Assembly (NCBI GenBank): GCA_900078775.1
Contig: LT549889.1
Location: forward strand, 1,674,001-1,738,000
DNA from: Mycolicibacterium aurum
Lineage (GTDB): Bacteria > Actinomycetota > Actinomycetes > Mycobacteriales > Mycobacteriaceae
DNA length: 64,000 nt
Direction: 5' to 3'
The position numbers and the translations under genes are program-made. The notes beneath the pieces are model-generated. The model did no database searches and was not told the DNA's origin. It saw nothing but the letters and a program-made list of their open reading frames with translations. Within the stretch, counting starts at the first letter, position 1, and each line of letters begins with the position of its first letter. This document shows positions 1-10,801 of the stretch, piece by piece.

Positions 1-6
1 GACGCC

Positions 7-21
7 CCACCGCTGCGGTGG
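7..21. repeat. short GC-rich hairpin upstream of moxR1
   Basis: Six-base perfect arms (7-12 and 16-21) flank a 3-nt loop. It could be the weak end of a terminator for a gene left of the window (ripA/ripB precede moxR1 in M. tuberculosis), but no T-tract follows. No other feature is seen in bases 1-73 apart from the purine-rich ribosome site near 61-67. Confidence 0.25.
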
Positions 22-73
22 ACGACCGCGAGTACCAGCGAGTTTGGACAAAGCAACCGTGGGAGGAAGCTAG

Positions 74-1210
74 ATGACGTCACCGAGTGGGCCGCCGCAG
101 GGCGCCGGAGGCTTTCCAGGCCCCGCCCCGACGCAGGGATACCCGCCCGGCACGCAGAGCACGCCGCCCGTCAGCTCGAACCTGCAGAACGAAGTGCACA
201 CCCTGGAACGGGCGATCTTCGAGGTCAAGCGCATCATCGTCGGGCAGGACCAGCTCGTCGAGCGGATGCTCGTCGGCCTGCTCGCCAAGGGGCACGTGCT
301 CCTCGAAGGTGTGCCCGGCGTCGCCAAGACGCTGGCGGTGGAGACCTTCGCCAAGGTGGTCGGCGGTACCTTCGCGCGCATCCAGTTCACCCCCGACCTG
401 GTGCCCACCGACATCGTCGGTACCCGCATCTACCGGCAGGGCAAGGAGGAGTTCGACATCGAACTCGGCCCCGTGGTGGTCAACTTCCTGCTCGCCGACG
501 AGATCAACCGCGCGCCGGCCAAGGTGCAGTCCGCGCTGCTCGAGGTGATGGCCGAGCGCAAGATCTCCGTCGGCGGTAAGACCTTCCCGCTGCCCAATCC
601 GTTCCTGGTGATGGCCACCCAGAACCCGATCGAGCAGGAGGGCGTCTACCAGCTGCCCGAGGCGCAGCGCGACCGCTTCCTGTTCAAGCTCAACGTCGAC
701 TACCCGTCGCCGGAGGAAGAGCGCGAGATCATCTACCGGATGGGTGTGAAACCGCCGGAGGCCAAGCAGATCCTGAACACCGGTGATCTGCTGCGGCTGC
801 AGGACGTGGCGGCCAACAACTTCGTGCACCACGCGCTGGTGGACTACGTGGTGCGCATCGTCAGCGCGACCCGCGAGCCGGAGAAGTTCGGCATGCCCGA
901 CGCCAAGTCGTGGATCGCCTACGGCGCCTCGCCGCGTGCCTCGCTGGGCATCATCTCGGCCTCCCGCGCGCTGGCGCTGGTGCGTGGCCGTGACTACGTC
1001 GTCCCGCAGGACGTCGTCGAGGTGATCCCGGACGTGCTGCGGCACCGCCTGGTGCTCACCTACGACGCGCTGGCCGATGAGATCTCCGCCGAGACGGTGA
1101 TCAACCGGATCATGCAGACCGTCGGGCTGCCGCAGGTGAATGCGATTCCGCAGCAAGGCCATTCGGCGCCTCCCGGGGTGCCCGCCGCCGCGGCGGCCGG
1201 CGGTCGGTGA
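74..1210 (+). CDS. moxR1: MoxR-family AAA+ ATPase
   Basis: A 378-residue MoxR ATPase, a family thought to act as chaperones that assemble or activate protein complexes, usually with the DUF58 and VWA proteins encoded next to it. The first 35 residues are Pro/Gly-rich and probably disordered. A Walker A motif GVPGVAKT lies at residues 79-86 and a Walker B LLADE around 139-143, followed by the NRAPAK segment typical of MoxR. The ATG at 74 has a purine-rich ribosome site (gggaggaag) 6-12 nt upstream. The stop overlaps the GTG of the next gene by 4 nt, so the two are translationally coupled. Family assignment is firm; the substrate is unknown. Confidence 0.95.
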   Translation: MTSPSGPPQGAGGFPGPAPTQGYPPGTQSTPPVSSNLQNEVHTLERAIFEVKRIIVGQDQLVERMLVGLLAKGHVLLEGVPGVAKTLAVETFAKVVGGTFARIQFTPDLVPTDIVGTRIYRQGKEEFDIELGPVVVNFLLADEINRAPAKVQSALLEVMAERKISVGGKTFPLPNPFLVMATQNPIEQEGVYQLPEAQRDRFLFKLNVDYPSPEEEREIIYRMGVKPPEAKQILNTGDLLRLQDVAANNFVHHALVDYVVRIVSATREPEKFGMPDAKSWIAYGASPRASLGIISASRALALVRGRDYVVPQDVVEVIPDVLRHRLVLTYDALADEISAETVINRIMQTVGLPQVNAIPQQGHSAPPGVPAAAAAGGR

Positions 1211-2157
1211 CCGGCACCGGCGGCCGCGCGGTCGATCTGCCCTCGCTCAAGCGCGGCGAGATCCGTGACCCGGCGCTGTCCGCCGCGCTGCGCAAGCTCG
1301 AGCTGACGGTCCGCCGCAAGCTCGACGGTGTGCTGCACGGCGACCACCTCGGCCTGATCCCCGGCCCGGGCTCCGAGCCGGGGGAGTCGCGGATCTACCA
1401 GCCCGGCGACGATGTGCGCCGGATGGACTGGTCGGTGACCGCGCGGACCACCCAGCCGCACGTGCGGCAGATGATCGCCGACCGCGAGTTGGAGACCTGG
1501 CTGGTGGTCGACGTGTCGGCCAGTCTGGACTTCGGCACCGCCGGCTGCGAGAAGCGCGACCTCGCGGTGGCGGCGGCCGCGGCCATCGCCTTCCTCAACA
1601 GCGGCGGCGGCAACCGGATCGGCGCGATCATCTCCAACGGCGACACCATGCGCCGGGTGCCGGCACTGTCCGGCCGGCTGCACGAGCAGGAACTGCTGAG
1701 GGCCATCGCGACCACTCCGCAGGCCCCGATGGGGGTGCGCGGTGACCTGGCCGCGGCGATCGACGCGCTGCGCCGCCCGGAACGGCGCCGCGGCATGGCG
1801 GTGATCATCAGCGACTTCCTCGGGCCGATCGACTGGATGCGCCCGCTTCGGGCGATCGCCGGCCGGCACGAGGTGCTCGGCATCGAGATCATCGACCCGC
1901 GCGATGTGGAACTGCCCGACGTCGGTGACGTGGTGCTGCAGGACACCGAGACCGGGGTGACCCGCGAATTCACCATCGACGAGAAGTTGCGCGACGACTT
2001 CGCCCGGGCCGCGGCCGCGCACCGGGAAGAGGTGGCCCGCACGCTGCGGCGCTGCGATGCACCGCTGCTGACCCTGCGCACCGACCGGGACTGGATCGCC
2101 GACGTGGTCCGCTTCGTGGCCAACCGCCGCCGCGGGGCACTCGCCGGTGGCCGGTAG
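1207..2157 (+). CDS. DUF58 domain protein
   Basis: A 316-residue DUF58 protein, the usual partner of MoxR ATPases. The diagnostic segment GDDVRRMDWSVTART, which includes the conserved arginine and Asp-Trp, lies near residues 67-81. The remainder resembles a degenerate von Willebrand A fold: VVDVSASLDF near 99-108 is a MIDAS-like DxSxS strand. There is no signal peptide or membrane segment, so it should be cytosolic. It starts at GTG inside the moxR1 stop (GTGA overlap). It corresponds by position to M. tuberculosis Rv1480. Its molecular role is not established; a protein-complex assembly role alongside MoxR is inferred from gene context. Confidence 0.9.
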   Translation: MTGTGGRAVDLPSLKRGEIRDPALSAALRKLELTVRRKLDGVLHGDHLGLIPGPGSEPGESRIYQPGDDVRRMDWSVTARTTQPHVRQMIADRELETWLVVDVSASLDFGTAGCEKRDLAVAAAAAIAFLNSGGGNRIGAIISNGDTMRRVPALSGRLHEQELLRAIATTPQAPMGVRGDLAAAIDALRRPERRRGMAVIISDFLGPIDWMRPLRAIAGRHEVLGIEIIDPRDVELPDVGDVVLQDTETGVTREFTIDEKLRDDFARAAAAHREEVARTLRRCDAPLLTLRTDRDWIADVVRFVANRRRGALAGGR

Positions 2158-2196
2158 GTGCCGCATGCCAATCGAGACTGAAATGACTGTGCGCCC

Positions 2197-3204
2197 ATGA
2201 CTTTGCCGTTGCTCGGACCGATGACGCTGTCGGGATTCGAACACAAATGGTTCTTCCTGTTCCTGCTGGTGGTGCTCGGGCTGGTCGGCCTGTACGTCAT
2301 CGTCCAGACGGCCCGGCACAAGCGGATCCTGCGGTTCGCCAACATGGAACTGCTGGAGAAGGTGGCGCCCAGACAGCCCACCCGCTGGCGGCATCTGCCG
2401 GCCATCCTGCTGGTGACCGCGCTGGTGCTGTTGACGATCGCCATGGCCGGCCCCACCAATGACGTCCGGATCCCGCGCAACCGCGCGGTGGTGATGCTCG
2501 TCATCGACGTCTCGCAGTCCATGCGGGCCACCGACGTCGCGCCCAGCCGGCTGGTCGCCGCCCAGGAGGCCGCCAAGCAGTTCGCCGACCAGCTGACCCC
2601 GGGCATCAACCTCGGGTTGATCGCCTACGCCGGCACCGCCACCGTGCTGGTGTCGCCGACGACCAACCGCGAGGCCACCAAGAACGGCATCGACAAGCTG
2701 CAGCTGGCCGACCGCACCGCCACCGGTGAGGGCATCTTCACCGCGCTGCAGGCGATCGCCACCGTCGGCGCGGTGATCGGCGGCGGCGACGAGCCCCCGC
2801 CGGCCCGGATCGTGCTGATGTCCGACGGCAAGGAGACCGTGCCGTCCAATCCGGACAATCCCAAGGGCGCCTACACCGCGGCGCGCACCGCCAAGGACCA
2901 GGGCGTGCCGATCTCCACGGTGTCCTTCGGTACCCCGTACGGCTATGTCGAGATCAACGACCAGCGCCAGCCGGTGCCCGTCGACGACGAGATGCTCAAG
3001 AAGATCGCCGACCTGTCCGGCGGCGAGGCCTTCACCGCGTCCAGCCTGGAACAGCTCAAGGAGGTCTTCAGCTCGCTGCAGCAGCAGATCGGCTACGAGA
3101 CCGTCAAGGGTGACGCCAGCGTCGGCTGGTTGCGGCTGGGTGCGCTGGTGCTCGCGCTGGCCGCGCTGGCGTCGCTGCTGATCAACCGGCGGCTGCCGGG
3201 TTAG
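2197..3204 (+). CDS. membrane-anchored VWA-domain protein
   Basis: A 335-residue protein with two N-terminal membrane helices (about 18-37 and 66-85), an extracytoplasmic or cytoplasmic von Willebrand A domain, and a C-terminal helix (about 312-329). The MIDAS motif DxSxS is intact (D104, S106, S108), with the later LMSDGKET segment supplying the last metal-binding Asp. This is the BatA-like member of the MoxR/DUF58/VWA trio and corresponds by position to Rv1481. It probably belongs to the moxR1 transcript, with a 39-nt gap. Ligands are unknown. It ends 4 nt before the convergent reductase gene with no visible terminator between them. Confidence 0.92.
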   Translation: MTLPLLGPMTLSGFEHKWFFLFLLVVLGLVGLYVIVQTARHKRILRFANMELLEKVAPRQPTRWRHLPAILLVTALVLLTIAMAGPTNDVRIPRNRAVVMLVIDVSQSMRATDVAPSRLVAAQEAAKQFADQLTPGINLGLIAYAGTATVLVSPTTNREATKNGIDKLQLADRTATGEGIFTALQAIATVGAVIGGGDEPPPARIVLMSDGKETVPSNPDNPKGAYTAARTAKDQGVPISTVSFGTPYGYVEINDQRQPVPVDDEMLKKIADLSGGEAFTASSLEQLKEVFSSLQQQIGYETVKGDASVGWLRLGALVLALAALASLLINRRLPG

Positions 3205-3208
3205 CCCT

Positions 3209-4291
<1,083 letters not shown>

Positions 4292-4381
4292 CTGTACTAC
4301 TCCTTGTTGAGGTGGATCCGACTCCTCCATTGCACCCGGCCACCCCGGCCGCCGGGTAGCCGAATCCGCGCCGACTCTTGC

Positions 4382-4409
4382 CTGATCCTGCTCAATTGGG
4401 CAGGATCAG
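4382..4409. promoter_or_regulatory. 10-8-10 inverted repeat, probable AraC operator
   Basis: CTGATCCTGC (4382-4391) and GCAGGATCAG (4400-4409) are perfect inverted copies separated by 8 nt. The repeat lies in the divergent AKR/AraC gap and ends 6 nt before the AraC ATG. Binding there would be expected to block or autoregulate the regulator gene. That it is the site of the adjacent AraC protein is inference. Confidence 0.6.
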
Positions 4410-4415
4410 AGTCCT

Positions 4416-5318
4416 ATGCAAGATCTGCTGGACCCGCTGGCCGCGCTGATCACCGCGCACGCCCGCCCGGACCTGTCGACCGCCGTCGACGGTCTGCTGC
4501 TGTCCAGCGTCACCGACACCGCGCCGGACTACTCACTGACCGAACCCCTGCTGGTGGTGATGGCACGCGGGGGAAAGCGGCTGCTGCTGGGCGAGCAGGT
4601 GTACGAGTACCGCGCGGGGGAGATGCTGATCGTCACCACCGAGGTGCCGGTCAGCGGGTACTTCTTCGACTGTGGCCGGGCCAGTCCCGCGCTCGGGGTG
4701 GGCTGGGTGCTGCGGCCCCCGGTGATCACCGAACTGCTGCTGCGCGGGCCCGGCGGGCCGGTCCGTCCGGCCGCGCATCCGGCGGTGTCGACCGGCCCGG
4801 CCGACCGCGATCTGCTCGACGCGGTGCTGCGGATGGTCCGCCTGCTGGAGCGCCCCGAGGACATCGAGGTGCTCGCCCCGCTGATCGAACGGGAGATCCT
4901 GTGGCGGCTGCTGCGCGGCCCGCACGCGGCGGCGCTGGCCCAGATCGGCACGGCCGGTAGCGGACTCGTCCACGTCAACCGCACCATCCGGTGGATCCGG
5001 GAGAACTACGCCGAACCGCTGCGCATCGCCGATCTCGCCGCGATGGCCGGGATGAGCGCCTCGGCGTATCACCGGCACTTCCGCAGCATCACCCGGATGA
5101 GCCCGCTGCAGTTCCAGAAACGCCTCCGGCTACAGGAGGCCCGGGCGCTGCTGGTGGCCGCCGGCGGCGGGGACATCGCCCGCGTCGGGCACCTGGTGGG
5201 TTACGACAGCCCGACCCAGTTCAGCCGGGAGTACCGGCGGCTGTTCGGCGCCCCACCGGGCCGGGATGCGGCCCGCCTGGTGAACCGGCCCGTGCCGGCG
5301 GCCGCCCACCTGCCGTGA
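4416..5318 (+). CDS. AraC-family transcriptional regulator
   Basis: A 300-residue AraC regulator. The N-terminal part (about 20-180) matches the cupin-like AraC_N type found in activators of short-chain dehydrogenase or reductase genes (LVVMARGGKRLLLG; YRAGEMLIVTTEVPVSGYF). Two helix-turn-helix motifs fill the last 100 residues (LRIADLAAMAGMSASAYHRH and the final VGYDSPTQFSREYRRLFG signature). It is divergent from the aldo/keto reductase, which is the obvious target. The inducer is unknown. No ribosome site is evident before the ATG because the inverted repeat occupies that space; the start itself fits the domain. Confidence 0.92.
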   Translation: MQDLLDPLAALITAHARPDLSTAVDGLLLSSVTDTAPDYSLTEPLLVVMARGGKRLLLGEQVYEYRAGEMLIVTTEVPVSGYFFDCGRASPALGVGWVLRPPVITELLLRGPGGPVRPAAHPAVSTGPADRDLLDAVLRMVRLLERPEDIEVLAPLIEREILWRLLRGPHAAALAQIGTAGSGLVHVNRTIRWIRENYAEPLRIADLAAMAGMSASAYHRHFRSITRMSPLQFQKRLRLQEARALLVAAGGGDIARVGHLVGYDSPTQFSREYRRLFGAPPGRDAARLVNRPVPAAAHLP

Positions 5319-6152
<834 letters not shown>

Positions 6153-6174
6153 AAAGCATAAGGAAGGGCTTCAC

Positions 6175-6981
6175 ATGACACTTCTGCAAGGCAAGCGGAT
6201 CCTGGTCACCGGGATCATCACCGACAGCTCGATCGCGTTCCACATCGCCAAGCAGGCCCAGGAGGCCGGCGCCGAGCTGGTGCTGACCGGGTTCGACCGG
6301 CTCAAGCTGATCCAGCGGATCGCTGACAGACTGCCGAATCCGGCTCCCCTGTTGGAGCTGGACGTGCAGAACTCCGAGCACCTGGACTCGCTGGCCGGGC
6401 GCATCACCGAGGTGATCGGCGAGGGCAACAAGCTCGACGGTGTGGTGCACTCCATCGGCTTCATGCCGCAGACCGGGATGGGCGTGAACCCGTTCTTCGA
6501 TGCCCCCTACGAGGACATCGCCAAGGGCATCCACATCTCGGCCTACTCGTACGCCTCGCTGGCCAAGGCCACCCTGCCGGTGCTCAACAGCGGCGGCAGC
6601 ATCGTCGGCATGGACTTCGACCCGACCCGCGCGATGCCGGCCTACAACTGGATGACGGTCGCCAAGAGCGCCCTGGAATCGGTGAACCGGTTTGTCGCCC
6701 GGGAGGCCGGACCGTTCGGCGTGCGCTCCAATCTCGTTGCGGCGGGCCCGATCCGGACCCTGGCCATGAGCGCCATCGTGGGCGGTGCGCTGGGCGCCGA
6801 GGCCGGCGACCAGATGCGCCTGCTCGAAGAGGGCTGGGATCAGCGCGCACCGGTGGGCTGGAACATGAAGGATCCGACCCCGGTGGCCAAGACGGTCTGC
6901 GCGCTGCTGTCGGATTGGCTGCCCGCCACCACCGGCACCATCATCTACGCCGACGGCGGCGCCAGCACCCAGCTGCTCTAG
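6175..6981 (+). CDS. inhA: NADH-dependent enoyl-[ACP] reductase InhA
   Basis: The FAS-II enoyl reductase and the target of isoniazid-NAD and ethionamide-NAD adducts. At 268 residues it is one shorter than the M. tuberculosis protein. Visible features are the NADH-binding [13 protein letters not shown] segment (about 13-25), the loop HSIGFMPQ carrying the serine equivalent to M. tuberculosis Ser94 (here about 93, unchanged), and the catalytic YNWMTVAK Tyr/Lys (about 157 and 164). The ATG at 6175 follows the ribosome site aaggaagg. It is co-transcribed with fabG1 and hemH, the standard mycobacterial order. Confidence 0.97.
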   Translation: MTLLQGKRILVTGIITDSSIAFHIAKQAQEAGAELVLTGFDRLKLIQRIADRLPNPAPLLELDVQNSEHLDSLAGRITEVIGEGNKLDGVVHSIGFMPQTGMGVNPFFDAPYEDIAKGIHISAYSYASLAKATLPVLNSGGSIVGMDFDPTRAMPAYNWMTVAKSALESVNRFVAREAGPFGVRSNLVAAGPIRTLAMSAIVGGALGAEAGDQMRLLEEGWDQRAPVGWNMKDPTPVAKTVCALLSDWLPATTGTIIYADGGASTQLL

Positions 6982-6983
6982 AC

Positions 6984-8045
6984 ATGACCGCCGGCTTCGA
7001 CGCGCTGCTCCTGCTGTCCTTCGGTGGGCCGGAGGGGCCCGAACAGGTGATGCCGTTCCTGGAGAACGTCACCCGCGGCCGCGGTATCCCGCGCGAGCGC
7101 CTCGAATCGGTCGCCGAGCACTACCACCACTTCGGCGGGGTGTCGCCGATCAACGCGATCAATCGCGCATTGATCCAACAGATCGAGGCAGTGCTGGCCG
7201 ACCGCGGGTCCGACATACCGGTCTACTTCGGCAACCGGAACTGGGAGCCCTACGCCGAGGACACCGTCACCGCCATGCGGGACAACGGGATTCGGCGGGC
7301 CGCGGTGTTCGCGACCTCCGCGTGGGGCGGCTACTCCGGGTGCGCGCAGTACCAGGAGGACATCACCCGGGCGCGTTCGGCCGCCGGCGAGTCCGCGCCC
7401 GAACTGGTGAAGCTGCGCCAGTTCTTCGACCATCCGCTGTTCGTGCAGATGTTCGCCGACGCGGTGGCCGACGCCGCCGCCACGCTGCCCGAGCAATTGC
7501 GCGCTCAGGCCCGGCTGGTGTTCACCGCGCATTCGATCCCGCTGCGCGCGGCCTCGCGCTGCGGCACCGATCTCTACGAGCGGCAGGTCGGCTACGCGTC
7601 CCGGTTGGTGGCCGCCGCTGCCGGGTTCGCGGACTTCGACCTGGTCTGGCAGTCCCGGTCCGGCCCACCCCAGGTGCCCTGGCTGGAACCCGATGTCGGT
7701 GACCATCTCACCGACCTCGTCGGGCGCGGGACCGGCGCCGTGATCGTATGCCCGATCGGCTTCGTCGCCGACCACATTGAGGTGGTGTGGGACCTCGACA
7801 ATGAACTCGCCGAACAGGCCGAGGCCGCCGGTGTCGCACTGGCCCGTGCCATCACCCCGAATGCGCAGCGCCGCTTCGCCGAACTGGTGGTGGCGCTGAT
7901 GGACGAACAGCGCCTCGGGCTCGAACCGGCCAGAGTGGTTGGACCGCAACCGGTCCCGGGTTACGGCAGCAGTGTCAACGGGGCTTTCTGCACGCCGGCC
8001 TGCGAACCGGTCAGCGCCGCCAGGCCGAATACAGAATCGCGCTGA
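6984..8045 (+). CDS. hemH: ferrochelatase (HemH/CpfC)
   Basis: Inserts ferrous iron into the porphyrin ring. In actinobacteria the substrate is normally coproporphyrin III (known for the family, not shown here). It has 353 residues. The N-terminal [18 protein letters not shown] is diagnostic, His183 in FTAHSIP is the conserved metal-site residue, and the second signature [16 protein letters not shown] is intact. Cysteines near the C-terminus (FCTPACEP) could help ligate the [2Fe-2S] cluster known from the mycobacterial enzyme. The ATG is 2 nt after the inhA stop, so it is in the same operon. The last 35 nt overlap the convergent gene below. Confidence 0.95.
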   Translation: MTAGFDALLLLSFGGPEGPEQVMPFLENVTRGRGIPRERLESVAEHYHHFGGVSPINAINRALIQQIEAVLADRGSDIPVYFGNRNWEPYAEDTVTAMRDNGIRRAAVFATSAWGGYSGCAQYQEDITRARSAAGESAPELVKLRQFFDHPLFVQMFADAVADAAATLPEQLRAQARLVFTAHSIPLRAASRCGTDLYERQVGYASRLVAAAAGFADFDLVWQSRSGPPQVPWLEPDVGDHLTDLVGRGTGAVIVCPIGFVADHIEVVWDLDNELAEQAEAAGVALARAITPNAQRRFAELVVALMDEQRLGLEPARVVGPQPVPGYGSSVNGAFCTPACEPVSAARPNTESR

Positions 8046-8859
8046 TCGCGGCCAGCCGCGCGGAGCGCACCACCGAGGCCAACGGGCGCAGGGTGTCCGA
8101 GGCGATCGCGATCTCCGAGCTGGTCTGCAGACCGATCGGCATCAGCCCGGAACTGGCGGTGATGATGGCGTCCACGTGAGCGGCGTTCTCCAGCACCCGG
8201 ATCGCCCGCTCGGGGGCGTGATCGGGGATGCGGTGCAGCCGGGTGGCCTCCATCAGTTGTTCGACCATGCCGCGCGGATCGTCGATGTCGGCGGCGCCGA
8301 TGCCGGCGCTCAACGCACCGAGCGCGTCGGCCGCCGACCGGACCGCCGAGCGCAGCGTGTACTCGGCCTCACCCAGGTCGCCGTGGTCGATGACGGCCGG
8401 GCGGGACACCGAGTAGACCGTCCAGGCCAGCGATACCGGATCCGGTTCGTAATCGGGGTCGTCGACGTCCTCGTAGTCGAACTCGGGCACCATACCGACC
8501 GACCGGTGCGGATCCTGCCCGACGATGATGGCCTCACCGATGGTGACGGCGTCGCGCTGGAACTGGCTGTCCGCCGGCAGCCCGCGGACGTCACCGGGCA
8601 CCGGCAGCACCAGGGCCAGCGCCGGCCCGCCGGTGGGCGCACCGGCGGCGGTGCGCATGGTCTGCAGCAGCGACATGGTGCCGGCGTGATCGAGATCGGG
8701 CCACGGCAGACCCGTCGAGCCGGCCGCCACCGAGTCGTAGGCCGTCACGGAATGCTTTGGCGCCCATTGGGATAGGGCGTCGAGCACATCGTCGGGGGCG
8801 GCGGCACCGGCGAGCCAGGCGTTGGCCCACACCGTCAGCGAAGCACTCGGACACCACAT
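8011..8859 (-). CDS. conserved mycobacterial protein, unknown function (Rv1486c-like position)
   Basis: A 282-residue soluble protein with no signal peptide or membrane helix and no motif I recognise. The N-terminal third is Ala-rich and mentions of Trp/Pro are frequent. The middle holds an acidic patch ([16 protein letters not shown], about 146-161) and the C-terminal half looks alpha-helical. Its place between hemH and an NfeD gene matches M. tuberculosis Rv1486c. The ATG at 8859 is the furthest in-frame start. The 3' end runs 35 nt into hemH on the other strand, so both C-termini share sequence. It is a real gene by conservation of order and coding character; the function is unassigned. 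Confidence 0.8.
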   Translation of the reverse strand: MWCPSASLTVWANAWLAGAAAPDDVLDALSQWAPKHSVTAYDSVAAGSTGLPWPDLDHAGTMSLLQTMRTAAGAPTGGPALALVLPVPGDVRGLPADSQFQRDAVTIGEAIIVGQDPHRSVGMVPEFDYEDVDDPDYEPDPVSLAWTVYSVSRPAVIDHGDLGEAEYTLRSAVRSAADALGALSAGIGAADIDDPRGMVEQLMEATRLHRIPDHAPERAIRVLENAAHVDAIITASSGLMPIGLQTSSEIAIASDTLRPLASVVRSARLAAISAILYSAWRR

Positions 8860-8904
8860 AGTTTCCGCATTCTAGTTGTCGGGCGCTGATACGGCCGTAT
8901 TCGC

Positions 8905-8910
8905 TAGGGT
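8905..8910 (+). promoter_or_regulatory. -10 box (TAGGGT) for the NfeD-SPFH genes
   Basis: A TANNNT hexamer ends 7 nt before the ATG at 8918. No Shine-Dalgarno is present, which points to a leaderless transcript. It lies in the 58-nt gap between the divergent genes. Confidence 0.55.
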
Positions 8911-8917
8911 GGCAACT

Positions 8918-9349
8918 ATGCCCGCATGGATCTGGCTGGTCGCAGCACTGGGGCTGGCAGGCGCAGAGGCCCTGACCGGTGACCTGTTCCTGCTCATGCT
9001 CAGTGGCGGGGCGTTGGCGGCGGCGGGCACCGGTTTCCTGTTCGACTGGCCGATCTGGGCCGACGGCGCCGTCTTCCTGGTCGTCTCGGTGTTGCTACTG
9101 GTGCTGGTCCGGCCCGCACTGCGGCGCCGGATGGAATCCGGGAGGGGACTGCCGGAACCGGCCAAGGCGCTGGAGGGCAAGCCCGCACTGGTGCTGGCGC
9201 AGGTGTCCCGGCACGACGGGCAGGTCAAATTGGACGGCGAAGTCTGGACGGCGCGTCCGCTGAACGACGACGATGTGTTCGAGCCGGGCGATAACGTCAC
9301 CGTCATGCACATCGACGGGGCCACGGCGGTGGTGTACCGAACTATCTGA
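8918..9349 (+). CDS. NfeD-like membrane protein
   Basis: A 143-residue NfeD family protein with two or three N-terminal membrane helices (about 3-70) followed by a soluble OB-fold (roughly 85-143, with the closing strand GDNVTVMHIDGATAVVY). NfeD proteins pair with SPFH/stomatin proteins in membrane microdomains, and the next gene is exactly such a partner. The start at 8918 is chosen over an in-frame ATG at 8876 because it follows the -10 box at leaderless spacing and gives the family length. Corresponds by position to Rv1487. Confidence 0.88.
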   Translation: MPAWIWLVAALGLAGAEALTGDLFLLMLSGGALAAAGTGFLFDWPIWADGAVFLVVSVLLLVLVRPALRRRMESGRGLPEPAKALEGKPALVLAQVSRHDGQVKLDGEVWTARPLNDDDVFEPGDNVTVMHIDGATAVVYRTI

Positions 9350-9390
9350 GCCGATCGAGCAATCGAGATGGATGTGGGAGGGGAGTCTTC

Positions 9391-10605
9391 ATGGATGGTG
9401 CCGTCGTAGGCCTCGTGCTGTTCGTGGTCCTGGTCATCTTCGCGGTGGTGGTGGTCGCCAAGTCGGTGGCGCTCATCCCGCAGGCGGAGGCCGCTGTCAT
9501 CGAGCGACTCGGCCGGTACAGCAAGACCGTGTCCGGACAGCTGACCCTGCTGGTGCCGTTCATCGACAAGATCCGGGCGAGGGTGGACCTGCGCGAACGG
9601 GTGGTGTCCTTCCCGCCGCAGCCGGTGATCACCGAGGACAACCTGACGGTGAACATCGACACCGTCGTGTACTTCCAGGTGACCAACCCGCAGGCCGCCG
9701 TCTACCAGATCAGCAATTACATTGTCGGCGTCGAACAGCTCGCCACCACCACGCTGCGCAACGTGGTGGGCGGTATGACGCTGGAGCAGACGCTGACCTC
9801 CCGCGACTCCATCAACGGTCAGCTGCGCGGAGTACTGGACGAGGCCACCGGACGGTGGGGGCTGCGGGTGGCCCGGGTGGAGCTGCGCAGCATCGACCCG
9901 CCGCCGTCGATCCAGGACTCGATGGAGAAGCAGATGCGTGCCGACCGGGAGAAGCGCGCCATGATCCTGACCGCCGAGGGCAGCCGGGAGGCCGCGATCA
10001 AGCAGGCCGAGGGGCAGAAGCAGGCGCAGATCCTGTCCGCCGAGGGCGCCAAGCAGGCGGCCATCCTGGCGGCCGAGGCCGATCGGCAGTCCCGGATGCT
10101 ACGGGCCCAGGGTGAGCGCGCCGCCCAGTACCTGAAGGCCCAGGGTGAGGCCAAGGCGATCGAGAAGACGTTCGCCGCGATCAAGGCCGGCCGACCCACC
10201 CCGGAGATGCTGGCCTACCAGTACCTGCAGACGCTGCCCGAGATGGCCAAGGGGGAGGCCAACAAGGTGTGGCTGGTGCCGTCGGATTTCGGTGCGGCGT
10301 TGGAGGGATTCACCAGGATGCTGGGGGCGCCCGGCTCCGACGGCGTGTTCCGTTACACGCCGACCCCGGTCGAGGAGGACCTGCCCAAACCCGAGGACGA
10401 CTCCGACGAGGTCGCCGACTGGTTCAGCACCGAGACCGATCCGCAGATCGCCCAGGCCGTGGCCCGGGCCGAGGCGGAGGCGCGCGCGACCACGCCGCCG
10501 ATCGGGTCGGTGCCGCCGGTTCCGCTGGACCCCGGAACCCCGCCTCAGGAGCTGGGCGGCGGGGCCGAGGTGCCGCCGCCGGGCGGGTCGCACCGCGCCC
10601 CGTAA
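9391..10605 (+). CDS. SPFH/stomatin-family membrane scaffold protein
   Basis: A 404-residue SPFH (prohibitin/stomatin) protein: one N-terminal membrane anchor (about 4-24), the SPFH domain (about 28-200, including RVDLRERVVSFPPQPVITED), a long Ala/Glu/Gln-rich coiled coil (about 185-270, EGQKQAQILSAEGAKQA), and a Pro-rich disordered tail from about 325. Such proteins oligomerise at the inner leaflet. Together with the NfeD upstream it forms a standard pair and corresponds by position to Rv1488. A clear ribosome site (gggaggggag) precedes the ATG. The C-terminal tail appears longer than in the M. tuberculosis protein. Confidence 0.92.
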   Translation: MDGAVVGLVLFVVLVIFAVVVVAKSVALIPQAEAAVIERLGRYSKTVSGQLTLLVPFIDKIRARVDLRERVVSFPPQPVITEDNLTVNIDTVVYFQVTNPQAAVYQISNYIVGVEQLATTTLRNVVGGMTLEQTLTSRDSINGQLRGVLDEATGRWGLRVARVELRSIDPPPSIQDSMEKQMRADREKRAMILTAEGSREAAIKQAEGQKQAQILSAEGAKQAAILAAEADRQSRMLRAQGERAAQYLKAQGEAKAIEKTFAAIKAGRPTPEMLAYQYLQTLPEMAKGEANKVWLVPSDFGAALEGFTRMLGAPGSDGVFRYTPTPVEEDLPKPEDDSDEVADWFSTETDPQIAQAVARAEAEARATTPPIGSVPPVPLDPGTPPQELGGGAEVPPPGGSHRAP

Positions 10606-10801
10606 CGTCCGGCGGCCGGTCTGCGATACCACCAACGGTGGAGCCACCGGCAATCGAGATCGTCACATTGTTTGACGGTGTCGCACATTAAATCTGTCGT
10701 TGACCCCTCCTACGTGGTCTAATGGCGTATTGACAAATGGCTGATGCGGACAGGGTTTTTGCCGTGGTGGGACGGAATGGCGACGTTATGACAGGGACGC
10801 T
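10606..10801. other. 196-bp intergenic region with possible promoter
   Basis: No gene is seen. It is less GC-rich than its flanks. A TTGACA at 10730-10735 is a candidate -35, but a good -10 at the proper distance is not obvious. Confidence 0.35.
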
